DNA of 64,000 nt from Pseudoalteromonas rubra (GTDB lineage: Bacteria > Pseudomonadota > Gammaproteobacteria > Enterobacterales > Alteromonadaceae): contig NZ_CP045429.1 of the NCBI RefSeq assembly GCF_005886805.2, forward strand, positions 3,442,501 through 3,506,500. The letters run 5' to 3'. Positions 37,010 through 45,138 of this stretch are shown here, piece by piece (within the stretch, counting starts at the first letter, position 1; each line of letters starts with the position of its first letter). Below the pieces are notes generated by a model. That model was not told the origin of the DNA, did no database searches, and was given only the letters and a program-made list of their open reading frames with translations. Position numbers and translations under genes: made by a program.

Positions 37010-37811
37010 GTGGATCTTGCTACTACTCAGTCCAGTCTTTGTGATTGCCATAGTGCTGGAATATCGCATCGCTCCCGGACACTATCGCCTCAAAGACGGT
37101 CTGCACAACGTGATACTCGCCTTACTCCATCAGGGCGCTGATCTGTTGGCATTGAGTGTGCTAATGCCGCTGTTCTATTGGTTACATCAATTCGCGCTGT
37201 TTGAAGTTCCCCTCACAGTTCTGACTGTAGCTGGCGCTTTCTTACTGCAAGATTTTCTATACTACTGGTTTCATCGTGCCTCACACAAAGTACACTGGCT
37301 GTGGTTAGCACATGTGGTCCACCATAGCTCTGAACACATGAACTTTTCAACGGCCTTTCGCCAAAGTTTACTCTATCCCTTTGTTGGCATGTGGCTATTC
37401 TGGACCCCGATGATCTTACTGGGCTTTGAGCCTGAGCTGGTTCTGGCCGTCGTGGCCATTAACCTCGCTTTTCAGTTTTTTGTTCATACTCAGCTGGTTG
37501 GTCAACTGGGCTGGCTGGAGCGAGTATTTAATACCCCCACACATCACCGTATTCATCACGCCAGCAACGCCTGCTATCTCGACAAAAACTTTGCAGGCGT
37601 GTTGATCATCTGGGACAAACTGTTTGGCACCTACACGGATGTGCAACCTCATGAACGGATCCGTTATGGTATTGTCGGTAGTGCACCACAAGATACGCTG
37701 CTATCTATCAATTTTCATGAGTGTCGGATATTGCTCTGCAAACTTAAAAAAGCGAATGGATTCAAAGAGAAGCTAAATCAACTGTTGTCTTCACCACGGC
37801 ATTTTGAGTAG
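36996..37811 (+). CDS. Fatty acid hydroxylase / sterol desaturase family membrane enzyme
   Basis: 271 residues, several membrane segments. The di-iron histidine clusters are HRASH (about 93-97), HVVHHS (about 105-110) and THHRIHH (about 182-188). The family hydroxylates or desaturates lipids (fatty acids, sterols, ether lipids) at the membrane. Substrate is unknown. It overlaps the SRPBCC gene. No sterol or carotenoid genes are nearby. Confidence 0.85.
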   Translation: MLSVEWILLLLSPVFVIAIVLEYRIAPGHYRLKDGLHNVILALLHQGADLLALSVLMPLFYWLHQFALFEVPLTVLTVAGAFLLQDFLYYWFHRASHKVHWLWLAHVVHHSSEHMNFSTAFRQSLLYPFVGMWLFWTPMILLGFEPELVLAVVAINLAFQFFVHTQLVGQLGWLERVFNTPTHHRIHHASNACYLDKNFAGVLIIWDKLFGTYTDVQPHERIRYGIVGSAPQDTLLSINFHECRILLCKLKKANGFKEKLNQLLSSPRHFE

Positions 37812-37857
37812 GCAACAGCAGCCAGCCCACATAGTTCATCCAAAAAAAGACATTTAA

Positions 37858-37908
37858 TAGTTTACTTTTCCACCCAAAAAAGTAAACTACACAGTGCAGT
37901 TTACTTTT
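37858..37908. promoter_or_regulatory. Three-site operator candidate before the NAPE-PLD-like gene
   Basis: TAGTTTACTTTT (37858-37869) and its exact complement (37878-37889) form an inverted repeat. A third direct copy, AGTTTACTTTT, lies at 37898-37908. The arrangement looks like paired regulator sites, for example for a TetR-type repressor, or a hairpin in the leader RNA. The last copy ends 10 bases before the start codon. Confidence 0.5.
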
Positions 37909-37918
37909 GGATCACACA

Positions 37919-39025
37919 ATGAAAAAGTGGTTGGTTATTTTTGCCATCATGTTTAGCGCTATTACAGGGGGCTGTTCTATGATCTCTAATCTTAATGCAC
38001 AAGTGCCATCTCAGGGTTACCAGTCTGAGCATTTTCAACAAGGCCGGTTTAAAAACCTACACCCGACTATGCCTGCCAGCCTGAGCAAAACGTTGGTTAT
38101 CACCTGGCGGTTTTTTACCGAGGCCAAAGTTGCCGCTGAGCCTGAGCAAAGATTGCCTGTCTCAAAGTTAACCCGCGCGGAGTTAAACGCTTTACCAGAT
38201 GTTGGCGTGCATATCATTAAACTCGGACATTCTTCGGTACTACTGAAAGTGAATGGGGCTTACTGGCTGTTGGACCCGGTTTTCTCCGAACGTGCTTCTC
38301 CCTTTTCATTCATAGGGCCAAGCCGCTTTCATCAACCACCTATCTCGCTTGATGAATTGCCTCCCATTGATAAAGTGCTGATCTCTCACAATCATTATGA
38401 TCACCTGGATAAACAGGCGGTCAAACAACTCAATGCAAAAACGACTCAGTTTTTAGTGCCACTTGGCGTTGAAGGGGATTTGATCCGCTGGGGTATCGAG
38501 GCTGAAAAAATTCATTCATTTGACTGGTGGCAAGAGCTGCATGATCAGGACCTGATGGTGGCATTTACCCCTACCCAACACTTTTCCGGGCGTGGCCTGA
38601 GTGATGCAAACCGCACATTGTGGGGCTCCTGGGTCATAAAAACCGACCATGAACGTCTTTATTTTAGCGGCGACTCTGGCTACTTCCCCGGTTTCAAAGA
38701 TATTGGCGAGCGCTATGGTCCCTTTGATTACACACTGATAGAAACGGGAGCCTATGATGCCGACTGGGCCGATATTCATATGACTCCGGAGCAAAGCGTA
38801 CAGGCGCATCTGGATCTACGCGGCAAAATTATGATCCCTATCCACAACGGAACCTTTGATCTGGCCTTTCATAGCTGGTATGACCCTCTGGAGCGTGTAC
38901 ATAGCGCAGCGCAGCAGCAAGGTGTTGTGCTCAACACACCGACGCCCGGAGAAATCATCACCATTAATCAGGCCTATTTAAATCAAACCTGGTGGCAGTC
39001 ATTAATGGCGCAAGTGCATCGCTAA
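37919..39025 (+). CDS. NAPE-PLD-like metallo-beta-lactamase-fold lipoprotein
   Basis: 368 residues from the ATG at 37919. A lipoprotein-type signal (MKKWLVIFAIMFSAITGGC) puts a lipidated Cys at residue 19. The MBL fold has the metal motif SHNHYDHLDK (HxHxDH). Related bacterial proteins include N-acyl-phosphatidylethanolamine phospholipase D-like enzymes, with TPTQHFSGRGLSDANRTLWGS and IPIHNGTFDLAFH as further metal sites. It would act at the outer membrane or in the periplasm on phospholipid derivatives. It lies 107 bases after the lipid hydroxylase gene. Confidence 0.8.
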   Translation: MKKWLVIFAIMFSAITGGCSMISNLNAQVPSQGYQSEHFQQGRFKNLHPTMPASLSKTLVITWRFFTEAKVAAEPEQRLPVSKLTRAELNALPDVGVHIIKLGHSSVLLKVNGAYWLLDPVFSERASPFSFIGPSRFHQPPISLDELPPIDKVLISHNHYDHLDKQAVKQLNAKTTQFLVPLGVEGDLIRWGIEAEKIHSFDWWQELHDQDLMVAFTPTQHFSGRGLSDANRTLWGSWVIKTDHERLYFSGDSGYFPGFKDIGERYGPFDYTLIETGAYDADWADIHMTPEQSVQAHLDLRGKIMIPIHNGTFDLAFHSWYDPLERVHSAAQQQGVVLNTPTPGEIITINQAYLNQTWWQSLMAQVHR

Positions 39026-39308
39026 AACCTGTCTGAAACCCTCACCCCTGGCACTTATTTATTCTGCGTCGTGCTTTGACAATTGGCGAGGGTTTCACCT
39101 TTTAACAAAAACAGTGACGATAACTTGAGCGTATTTGCATCACAGATATCGCCCCCTTTACAGCAATGACTGACCACACTCAGCATTAATCCCCTAGCCT
39201 GCGACGAGCATGAAAATGTTTCACGCGCATTTGTGGCTAATTTATAGACAAACAACCTTCCTCTCTCTCATCATAACTGCCACTATAAAAACAATAAGGA
39301 AAGCTGTT

Positions 39309-40379
39309 ATGACACAACGCGTCTATGAACTGGACCTGCTGCGTTTTATTTGTGCGCTGGGTGTGGTGATCTTTCACTACACCTACACCGGGCATATGGA
39401 AGGGTTTGCCCCAATCGCCGACTTTGAGGCAGTCCGTGAAGTCACTCGCTATACCTATGTGGGTATTAACTTTTTCTTTGTCATCAGCGGATTTGTGATC
39501 TTGATGAGCCTGCAAGGGCGCACACTCAGGGAGTTCTTAACCGCGCGTTTTATCAGGCTTTACCCTGCCTATTGGGCAGCATTGACCATCACTGCGCTGG
39601 CCACTTTGCTCTGGGGCAAAGATGTGTTTAACATCTCGCTTGGGCAATACCTGACCAACCTGACCATGGCACAGGAACTATTTTCCGTTGCATCGCTGGA
39701 TAGCGCTTACTGGACACTGTACATCGAGCTCAAGTTTTATCTGTGTATGGTCTTGCTTGTCGCATGCGGGCTTATGCCCTATCTAAAAGCCATACTGACA
39801 CTGGTCCTGAGCGTCAGTTTGCTTGCGCTGTTTTTGCCCTGGAGTAGTAACATCAATATGTTTGTGGCGATGTTTCCGCACTGGAGTGGCTACTTTGCCT
39901 GTGGTTGCGTGTTTTATCTTGTACGCCGTGATGGATTGAACTGGCAAGGTGCAGGTCTGCTGGTACTCTCGCTGGCATTTATGCTGACACAGTCGGTGTT
40001 GTTTGGTGCGTTGATGCAAAGCTGGTTTAATATTCCCTTTAACGGACCCACTATCGCCCTCATCAATGGGATATTCTTTGCGCTGCTGTGCCTGACCGCC
40101 CTGGCAAAACGCCACCCGTTCAGATTTCGTCGCTGGTATTACCTGGGTATACTCACCTATCCTTTGTACCTACTCCATCAGCATCTGGGTTACATGCTGT
40201 TTAACCGCTTTGGCAACGAACACAACATTGCCAGTCTGGTTGTGTTCACCACACTTGGCATGATAGTACTGGCAGGATTACTCCATTATGGGATTGAAAA
40301 GCCCATGGCACGCTGGCTAACACAGCGCACCAAAAGCAGTGTTCAGCCTGAACAAGTGGCTAACCGAGCTTCACTGTAG
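39309..40379 (+). CDS. Acyltransferase 3 family membrane protein
   Basis: 356 residues from the ATG at 39309, preceded by AAGGA; the longer frame is not supported. The first membrane segment carries the family motif: VYELDLLRFICALGVVIFHY, where the R and H are conserved. It is followed by GINFFFVISGFVI and ARFIRLYPAYW. About ten membrane segments. Such enzymes acylate surface glycans (OafA, NodX, WecH types). Which glycan is unknown; no polysaccharide cluster is adjacent. Confidence 0.85.
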   Translation: MTQRVYELDLLRFICALGVVIFHYTYTGHMEGFAPIADFEAVREVTRYTYVGINFFFVISGFVILMSLQGRTLREFLTARFIRLYPAYWAALTITALATLLWGKDVFNISLGQYLTNLTMAQELFSVASLDSAYWTLYIELKFYLCMVLLVACGLMPYLKAILTLVLSVSLLALFLPWSSNINMFVAMFPHWSGYFACGCVFYLVRRDGLNWQGAGLLVLSLAFMLTQSVLFGALMQSWFNIPFNGPTIALINGIFFALLCLTALAKRHPFRFRRWYYLGILTYPLYLLHQHLGYMLFNRFGNEHNIASLVVFTTLGMIVLAGLLHYGIEKPMARWLTQRTKSSVQPEQVANRASL

Positions 40380-40402
40380 CCACCTTAATTAACACAATGT
40401 GC

Positions 40403-40957
40403 CTAACGCTCGGCAGAATAGGGATCTTCTGCCATCAGATAAGCTCTCAGGTCGGCTTTCTGAGGATGATTATTCAACCACGTACGGGTCTCGCGCAATC
40501 GCTGGTAGGTTTCGTCACCAAACTTATCCTGATAGATATCGGCGAAGTTCTGCTGGCTGGTGTCTTCGCGGATTTGCTGTTGCCACTGCTGAGTAACCAG
40601 TTGATTTAGTGCGCCAGCCAGCCCCTCAGCTTTCAGCAAGTCCCATTCTCCTTTATCTAGCCAGATGCCGCCAGTGGCTACGCTGTAATCAACCCGATGT
40701 GCGCTATTTGCACTAATTCTGAATTTACGCATCAAAGTACCGGACACAGGGCAAATCAGCGCGCGTTTGCTATCTTCTGCCTCATCGCCAAACTCAATAT
40801 GTTCCGCAAATTGATAGTCAGGATTACGCTCTTTCCAGGCAACATAATCTTCTATCAGGATCCAATCCCCCTGACAGTGGTCGCAGCTATGCGCCCGAAA
40901 TAAGCCTTCAATGAACCCTGGGCGCAGCTGGCCTTCGCCACAACTAGTGCACTTCAT
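40403..40957 (-). CDS. Zinc-ribbon (TFIIB-type) domain protein
   Basis: 184 residues from the ATG at 40957, preceded by GGGAG. The N-terminal zinc ribbon is CTSCGEGQLRPGF with a second pair in HSCDHCQGDW. A further CPVSGTLMRKF and a GGIWLDKGEW motif follow, typical of zf-TFIIB proteins. The C-terminal tail is charged. Function unknown, stand-alone, and convergent with the acyltransferase gene, whose stop is 23 bases away. Confidence 0.75.
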   Translation of the reverse strand: MKCTSCGEGQLRPGFIEGLFRAHSCDHCQGDWILIEDYVAWKERNPDYQFAEHIEFGDEAEDSKRALICPVSGTLMRKFRISANSAHRVDYSVATGGIWLDKGEWDLLKAEGLAGALNQLVTQQWQQQIREDTSQQNFADIYQDKFGDETYQRLRETRTWLNNHPQKADLRAYLMAEDPYSAER

Positions 40958-41156
40958 GATGTCTCCCAATGTGTTTTCCATTTAATAAGCCAGAACAGTG
41001 TAAAGCAATTGACCTGTAGCCTCAATTTGCGAATTTCGACAAGTGCGCAAACATTATCAATCCTGTCTGATATACGCTGAGTTTCGTCGCCAACAACCCT
41101 GGTGTGCATCTTGAAGTGCTAAACTGACTAGCCTATAACCTAAGCGAGAAAGCATC

Positions 41157-42032
41157 ATGACAACACGTATCGCCACACTCAACCACTATCAACAGCGTCT
41201 GCTGCGGGTGATTGATTATATGTATGATCATGTTGATCAGGATTTGGACGTAAACACACTGGCTGACGTGGCCTGTATGTCGTGTTACCACTTCCATCGC
41301 ATATTTCGCGAGTTTATGGGTGAACCGGTGAACGCCACAGTAAGACGTATGCGCATGTTGAAAGCGGCATCCTACTTAGTTCGCAGCACACTCACTCAGC
41401 AGCAGATAGCAAAACGGGTAAACTATGGCAGCGTTGAAGCCTTTAACCGCGCATTCAGCCGTCATTATGGTATGACCCCCAATCAATTTCGCCAGCAACA
41501 GCTAAGCGATACTCTGCAAAGCGCTGCGTTTTATCCGGCTCAACCACAGGAGTACAACACCATGTACCAGGTAGAAAAAACGCAACAAAACGCATTAACC
41601 CTTATTGGCCTCGCTCATCAGGGAGACTATATGCAAATAGGAAAAACCTTCGAAAAACTCGGGATGATGGCAGGCAGTAAAGGCCTAATTAATGAGCAGA
41701 CCCGTTACTTTGGCATTTACTATGACGATCCACAAACAGTAGTGCAGGACAATCTCCGGGCCATGGCCTGTATCACTTTGCCCCCAGGCACTGAGTTCGA
41801 TCAAGACACCTTTGAGGCCGTCACCATTCCTGCGGGTAATTTGGTCTCACTGATTTTTAAAGGGGATTACAGTGAGCTGGAGCAACCCTACAACTGGCTG
41901 TTTGGCCAATGGCTACCGCAAAGTGGGCTGGAGCTGGTTGATTACCCTCCATTTGAGGAGTACCTGAATGATACTCGTGATACTGCACCGCAGGACTTGC
42001 TAACCCGGATCAACTGCCTGGTGCAGGCGTAG
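41157..42032 (+). CDS. AraC-family regulator with GyrI-like effector domain
   Basis: 291 residues. Two N-terminal helix-turn-helix units (LADVACMSCYHFHRIFREFMG, and IAKRVNYGSVEAFNRAFSRHYG) are joined to a C-terminal GyrI-like ligand-binding domain (about 140-291), the SbmC/Rob/BmrR-type fold. Such regulators respond to toxic small molecules. No target is adjacent. Its 3' end overlaps that of the convergent phosphomannomutase gene by 23 bases. Confidence 0.85.
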   Translation: MTTRIATLNHYQQRLLRVIDYMYDHVDQDLDVNTLADVACMSCYHFHRIFREFMGEPVNATVRRMRMLKAASYLVRSTLTQQQIAKRVNYGSVEAFNRAFSRHYGMTPNQFRQQQLSDTLQSAAFYPAQPQEYNTMYQVEKTQQNALTLIGLAHQGDYMQIGKTFEKLGMMAGSKGLINEQTRYFGIYYDDPQTVVQDNLRAMACITLPPGTEFDQDTFEAVTIPAGNLVSLIFKGDYSELEQPYNWLFGQWLPQSGLELVDYPPFEEYLNDTRDTAPQDLLTRINCLVQA

Positions 42033-43461
42033 ACAACTGCTGCGCCAACGCCCCCAACAGTGTCCTGACCAATTCACCTGCCTGCTGCTGCGATGATGCT
42101 TCGGTATAACAGCGCAGCTCAGGCGCATTGCCCGATTGCCTCAGGTGTACAACACAGTCATCATCGAGCAAAAAACGTACACCATCCAGAGTGCTCGCAA
42201 CAGTGGGCACACAATCACACTTAAGCACATCGGCAAGCCTCTGCGGTTGTGTCTGCAATATGGCTAACAACGAGTCTGAGCTGGCCCGTGTAACCCCTTG
42301 CAAACGATCGCTGGCAGTATAACGCACCGCATATTGACGCGTTAGCTGTGCCAAGGTAGTGCCTCGTTGCTTGACCAGATACAAGATGGCCAGTAGCGGG
42401 AGTAATGCATCCCGGGTCGGCAAACGTTCAATGACTTTACCGTTAATCATAATATCTGTGCCCAGCAAAAACCCTCCATTGGCTTCAAACCCGGCAACTG
42501 TGGGGTATATGTCAGCTAAATGAGTCAGTTGCTCAATCACATATGGAGAGCCTATTCGTGTGCGCCTAACCTGCTTAAACTCTCCACACAGCTCCAGTGA
42601 GGTGTTACAGTTCAGCGGCACACTCAGCGCCTCAATATCCAGTGCTTTGGCACACAACAGGCCCAGTATATCGCCTCTGAGCCAATGCCCTGAATGGTCG
42701 GCTATCATGGGTCTGTCACCGTCGCCATCCGTACTGAATAACAAATCTAGGTGATGCTCCCTGGTCCATTGCCGGGCAAGGGATTTATCCTGCTCGCTGA
42801 CAGCTTCAGTATCAATCGGGACAAACTCACTACTGCGCCCCAGGCAAATTACCTTCGCGCCCAGTGCCTCTAGCACAGCAACGTATAAATCACGTCCGGC
42901 ACTGGTGTGCTGATACACACCAATGGTCTTTCCGACGCATAAGTCAGCAGGAAAAACATCCAGCATGCGAGATAAATACGGTAAACTTATCTTATGATCA
43001 GGGTCTGGCAGAGGTTGTATGTTCATTGGGCTTGGGACAGCCTGACAAGCCACAATAGCCGCTTCATCGGCTTTGTCTATTTCACCATAGGGGTGATAAA
43101 ACTTAAGTCCATTGCGATCAAAGGGGATATGACTGCCAGTCACCATGACCGCTGCCCTCTTACTTCGTTGTGCATACAAGGCCAATGCAGGCGTTGGCAA
43201 CACCCCGGCAAACTGCACTGTCACCCCTAAAGCATGTAACGCACTGACACAATATTGCGCTATCTTCGGGCTGGAAGGACGGTTATCCATCCCCACCACA
43301 ACACCACTAAAGCCATAACGTGGTTTTAGTTGTGCAATCATAGCAACCATAAAAGCCTGACACACCTGAGCCGTAAACCCGTCATTAAGCCCTCTGGCAC
43401 CACTGGTACCAAACTGAATACCACTTTGCGCAATGATCTCTGTGCAATTAGCTGTTGTCAT
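42010..43461 (-). CDS. Phosphomannomutase (phosphohexomutase)
   Basis: About 483 residues from the ATG at 43461. Converts mannose-6-phosphate to mannose-1-phosphate, or a related hexose. The active-site serine loop TGSHIPFDRNGLKFY, the metal loop DGDGDRP, the sugar loop EANGGFLLG and the phosphate loop RQSGNAPELRC are all present. Its start overlaps the 3' end of manC by 14 bases, so both are co-transcribed and supply GDP-mannose. The protein is longer than the usual 450 residues. Confidence 0.9.
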   Translation of the reverse strand: MTTANCTEIIAQSGIQFGTSGARGLNDGFTAQVCQAFMVAMIAQLKPRYGFSGVVVGMDNRPSSPKIAQYCVSALHALGVTVQFAGVLPTPALALYAQRSKRAAVMVTGSHIPFDRNGLKFYHPYGEIDKADEAAIVACQAVPSPMNIQPLPDPDHKISLPYLSRMLDVFPADLCVGKTIGVYQHTSAGRDLYVAVLEALGAKVICLGRSSEFVPIDTEAVSEQDKSLARQWTREHHLDLLFSTDGDGDRPMIADHSGHWLRGDILGLLCAKALDIEALSVPLNCNTSLELCGEFKQVRRTRIGSPYVIEQLTHLADIYPTVAGFEANGGFLLGTDIMINGKVIERLPTRDALLPLLAILYLVKQRGTTLAQLTRQYAVRYTASDRLQGVTRASSDSLLAILQTQPQRLADVLKCDCVPTVASTLDGVRFLLDDDCVVHLRQSGNAPELRCYTEASSQQQAGELVRTLLGALAQQLSTPAPGS

Positions 43462-44884
43462 GCGGCCCTCTGGTATAATCATCCTCAAACCGGATAATGT
43501 CATCTTCCTCCAAATAACTGCCCGATTGCACCTCTATCAGTTGTAAATCAACTTTACCGGGATTGCTGAGCCGATGTACCACAGTTGCAGGAATAAACAC
43601 CGACTGATCCTCGCATAATAAGCGACGCTCTTCACCGATCTCCACTTCAGCAGTGCCTGACACAACCACCCAATGTTCCGCCCGGTGATAGTGCAATTGT
43701 CGCGACAAGCTGTGTCCGGGCCTGACCGTGATCCGCTTGACCAAAAAGCGCTGATCCTGATCAACAATGTCATACTTGCCCCAGGGTCGGTAAACTTCTC
43801 TGTGGTCTGTTACTTGCGCTAATTCACGATCTTTCAGCTCATCCACCAATGACTTAATCGTCTGACTCTGATTGCGGTGGGCCACCAACAACGCATCTTT
43901 GGTATCAACGACCACCAAATCCTGCACTCCTACTGTCGCCACCAAGCGATCCTGTGCGAGGACGAGGTTATCCCGCGTATTCAGCGCCATGACATTCCCG
44001 ATATGGGCATTGTTCTGGGAGTCTTTGCTCAGAGTTTGCCAAAGCGCTTCGAAGCTCCCGATGTCGTTCCACTGCGCATTTAGGGGAACGACTGCAGCAT
44101 GCTCGGTATGCTCCATTACGGCATAGTCTATTGATTCAGAAGGAGCGGCTAAAAACGCCTCACGATTGACTCGGGTAAAATCCAGATCAACTTGCGGCTC
44201 TGCCATCGCCTGCTCACAAGCCTGCAAAATATCAGGTCTGTACTGCGCCAACTCTTTTAAGTAATCACTTGCTCGAAATAAAAATAAGCCACTGTTCCAG
44301 AGATAACCGCCTTGCTCAAGATAACCCTGTGCTGTTTGCTCGTCAGGCTTTTCGATAAACGCAGCTACCTCAGCGCCTATATCATCGCCGGCATCATGAG
44401 TAAGGGGCGAGCCACATTGAATGTATCCGTACCCTGTATGCGGGCTGTCGGGCGCAATACCAAAGGTCACCAATTTGCCTCCCTGCGCCAAAGCCAAACC
44501 CCGTTCAATACTCAGGCGGAATGCCGAGACATCACCAATGTAATGATCTGACGCCAGTACAAGCAATATTGGATCGTCACCATTTTTGCAGGCTTTGAGC
44601 GCTGCCAGTGCAATGGCCGGTGCCGTGTTGCGCCCTTCTGGTTCTAGTATAATCCCACCAGCCTGATAGCCTATGGCGCGCATTTGCTCAGCACAAATAA
44701 ACCGGTGTACTTCATTGCAAATCACCAATGCTGGCTGATTGCTGCCTGGCTCAAGCCTCAGCAAGGTGTCCTGCAACAGCGTGTGCTCAGAGCCCAGCTG
44801 TAAAAACTGTTTGGGGTAGCGTTCGCGCGACATGGGCCATAGCCGGGTTCCGGAGCCGCCACACAAAATAACCGGTAATATCAT
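43448..44884 (-). CDS. manC: Mannose-1-phosphate guanylyltransferase / mannose-6-phosphate isomerase
   Basis: 478 residues from the ATG at 44884, preceded by GGGGGAG. Bifunctional type II PMI: the N-terminal domain makes GDP-mannose from GTP and mannose-1-phosphate (LCGGSGTRLWPMSRERYPKQ, YGYIQCG, FIEKPD), and the C-terminal cupin interconverts fructose- and mannose-6-phosphate (RPWGKYD, HRAEHWVVVSG). Followed by the overlapping phosphomannomutase gene, so the pair makes GDP-mannose. No glycosyltransferase cluster adjoins it. Confidence 0.95.
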   Translation of the reverse strand: MILPVILCGGSGTRLWPMSRERYPKQFLQLGSEHTLLQDTLLRLEPGSNQPALVICNEVHRFICAEQMRAIGYQAGGIILEPEGRNTAPAIALAALKACKNGDDPILLVLASDHYIGDVSAFRLSIERGLALAQGGKLVTFGIAPDSPHTGYGYIQCGSPLTHDAGDDIGAEVAAFIEKPDEQTAQGYLEQGGYLWNSGLFLFRASDYLKELAQYRPDILQACEQAMAEPQVDLDFTRVNREAFLAAPSESIDYAVMEHTEHAAVVPLNAQWNDIGSFEALWQTLSKDSQNNAHIGNVMALNTRDNLVLAQDRLVATVGVQDLVVVDTKDALLVAHRNQSQTIKSLVDELKDRELAQVTDHREVYRPWGKYDIVDQDQRFLVKRITVRPGHSLSRQLHYHRAEHWVVVSGTAEVEIGEERRLLCEDQSVFIPATVVHRLSNPGKVDLQLIEVQSGSYLEEDDIIRFEDDYTRGPHDNS

Positions 44885-45138
44885 ATTTACTCCCCCAGAC
44901 ATACTACACATATCACTGTTCAACTGTACCAATTCACCATTTTACTCTCAGTGTATCTGCCGGGGCAATGCTTCGTGCTTCACTCACGGTTCACGCTGAT
45001 GTACTACACTCTGTTATCGCGTTACTGACCCCCAGATTGATAATCCGATGTATGATATGATCTTACGACGCCGTTACTGGCAACCAAGGAACTATCCAAA
45101 ACCCAGCTGCACCCTGTGCAGGCCCAAGGAGCTTTAAC

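Noticed and set aside
39055-39255. 66-codon Cys-containing minus-strand frame (or 43 codons from 39186, with GGGGA upstream)
   Set aside because: Lies in a short intergenic space, overlaps the acyltransferase leader, and nothing else supports coding. Kept as a weak possibility only.
42010-42032. Functional overlap of AraC-type gene and phosphomannomutase gene
   Set aside because: A 23-base tail-to-tail overlap is common in compact genomes and needs no special function.
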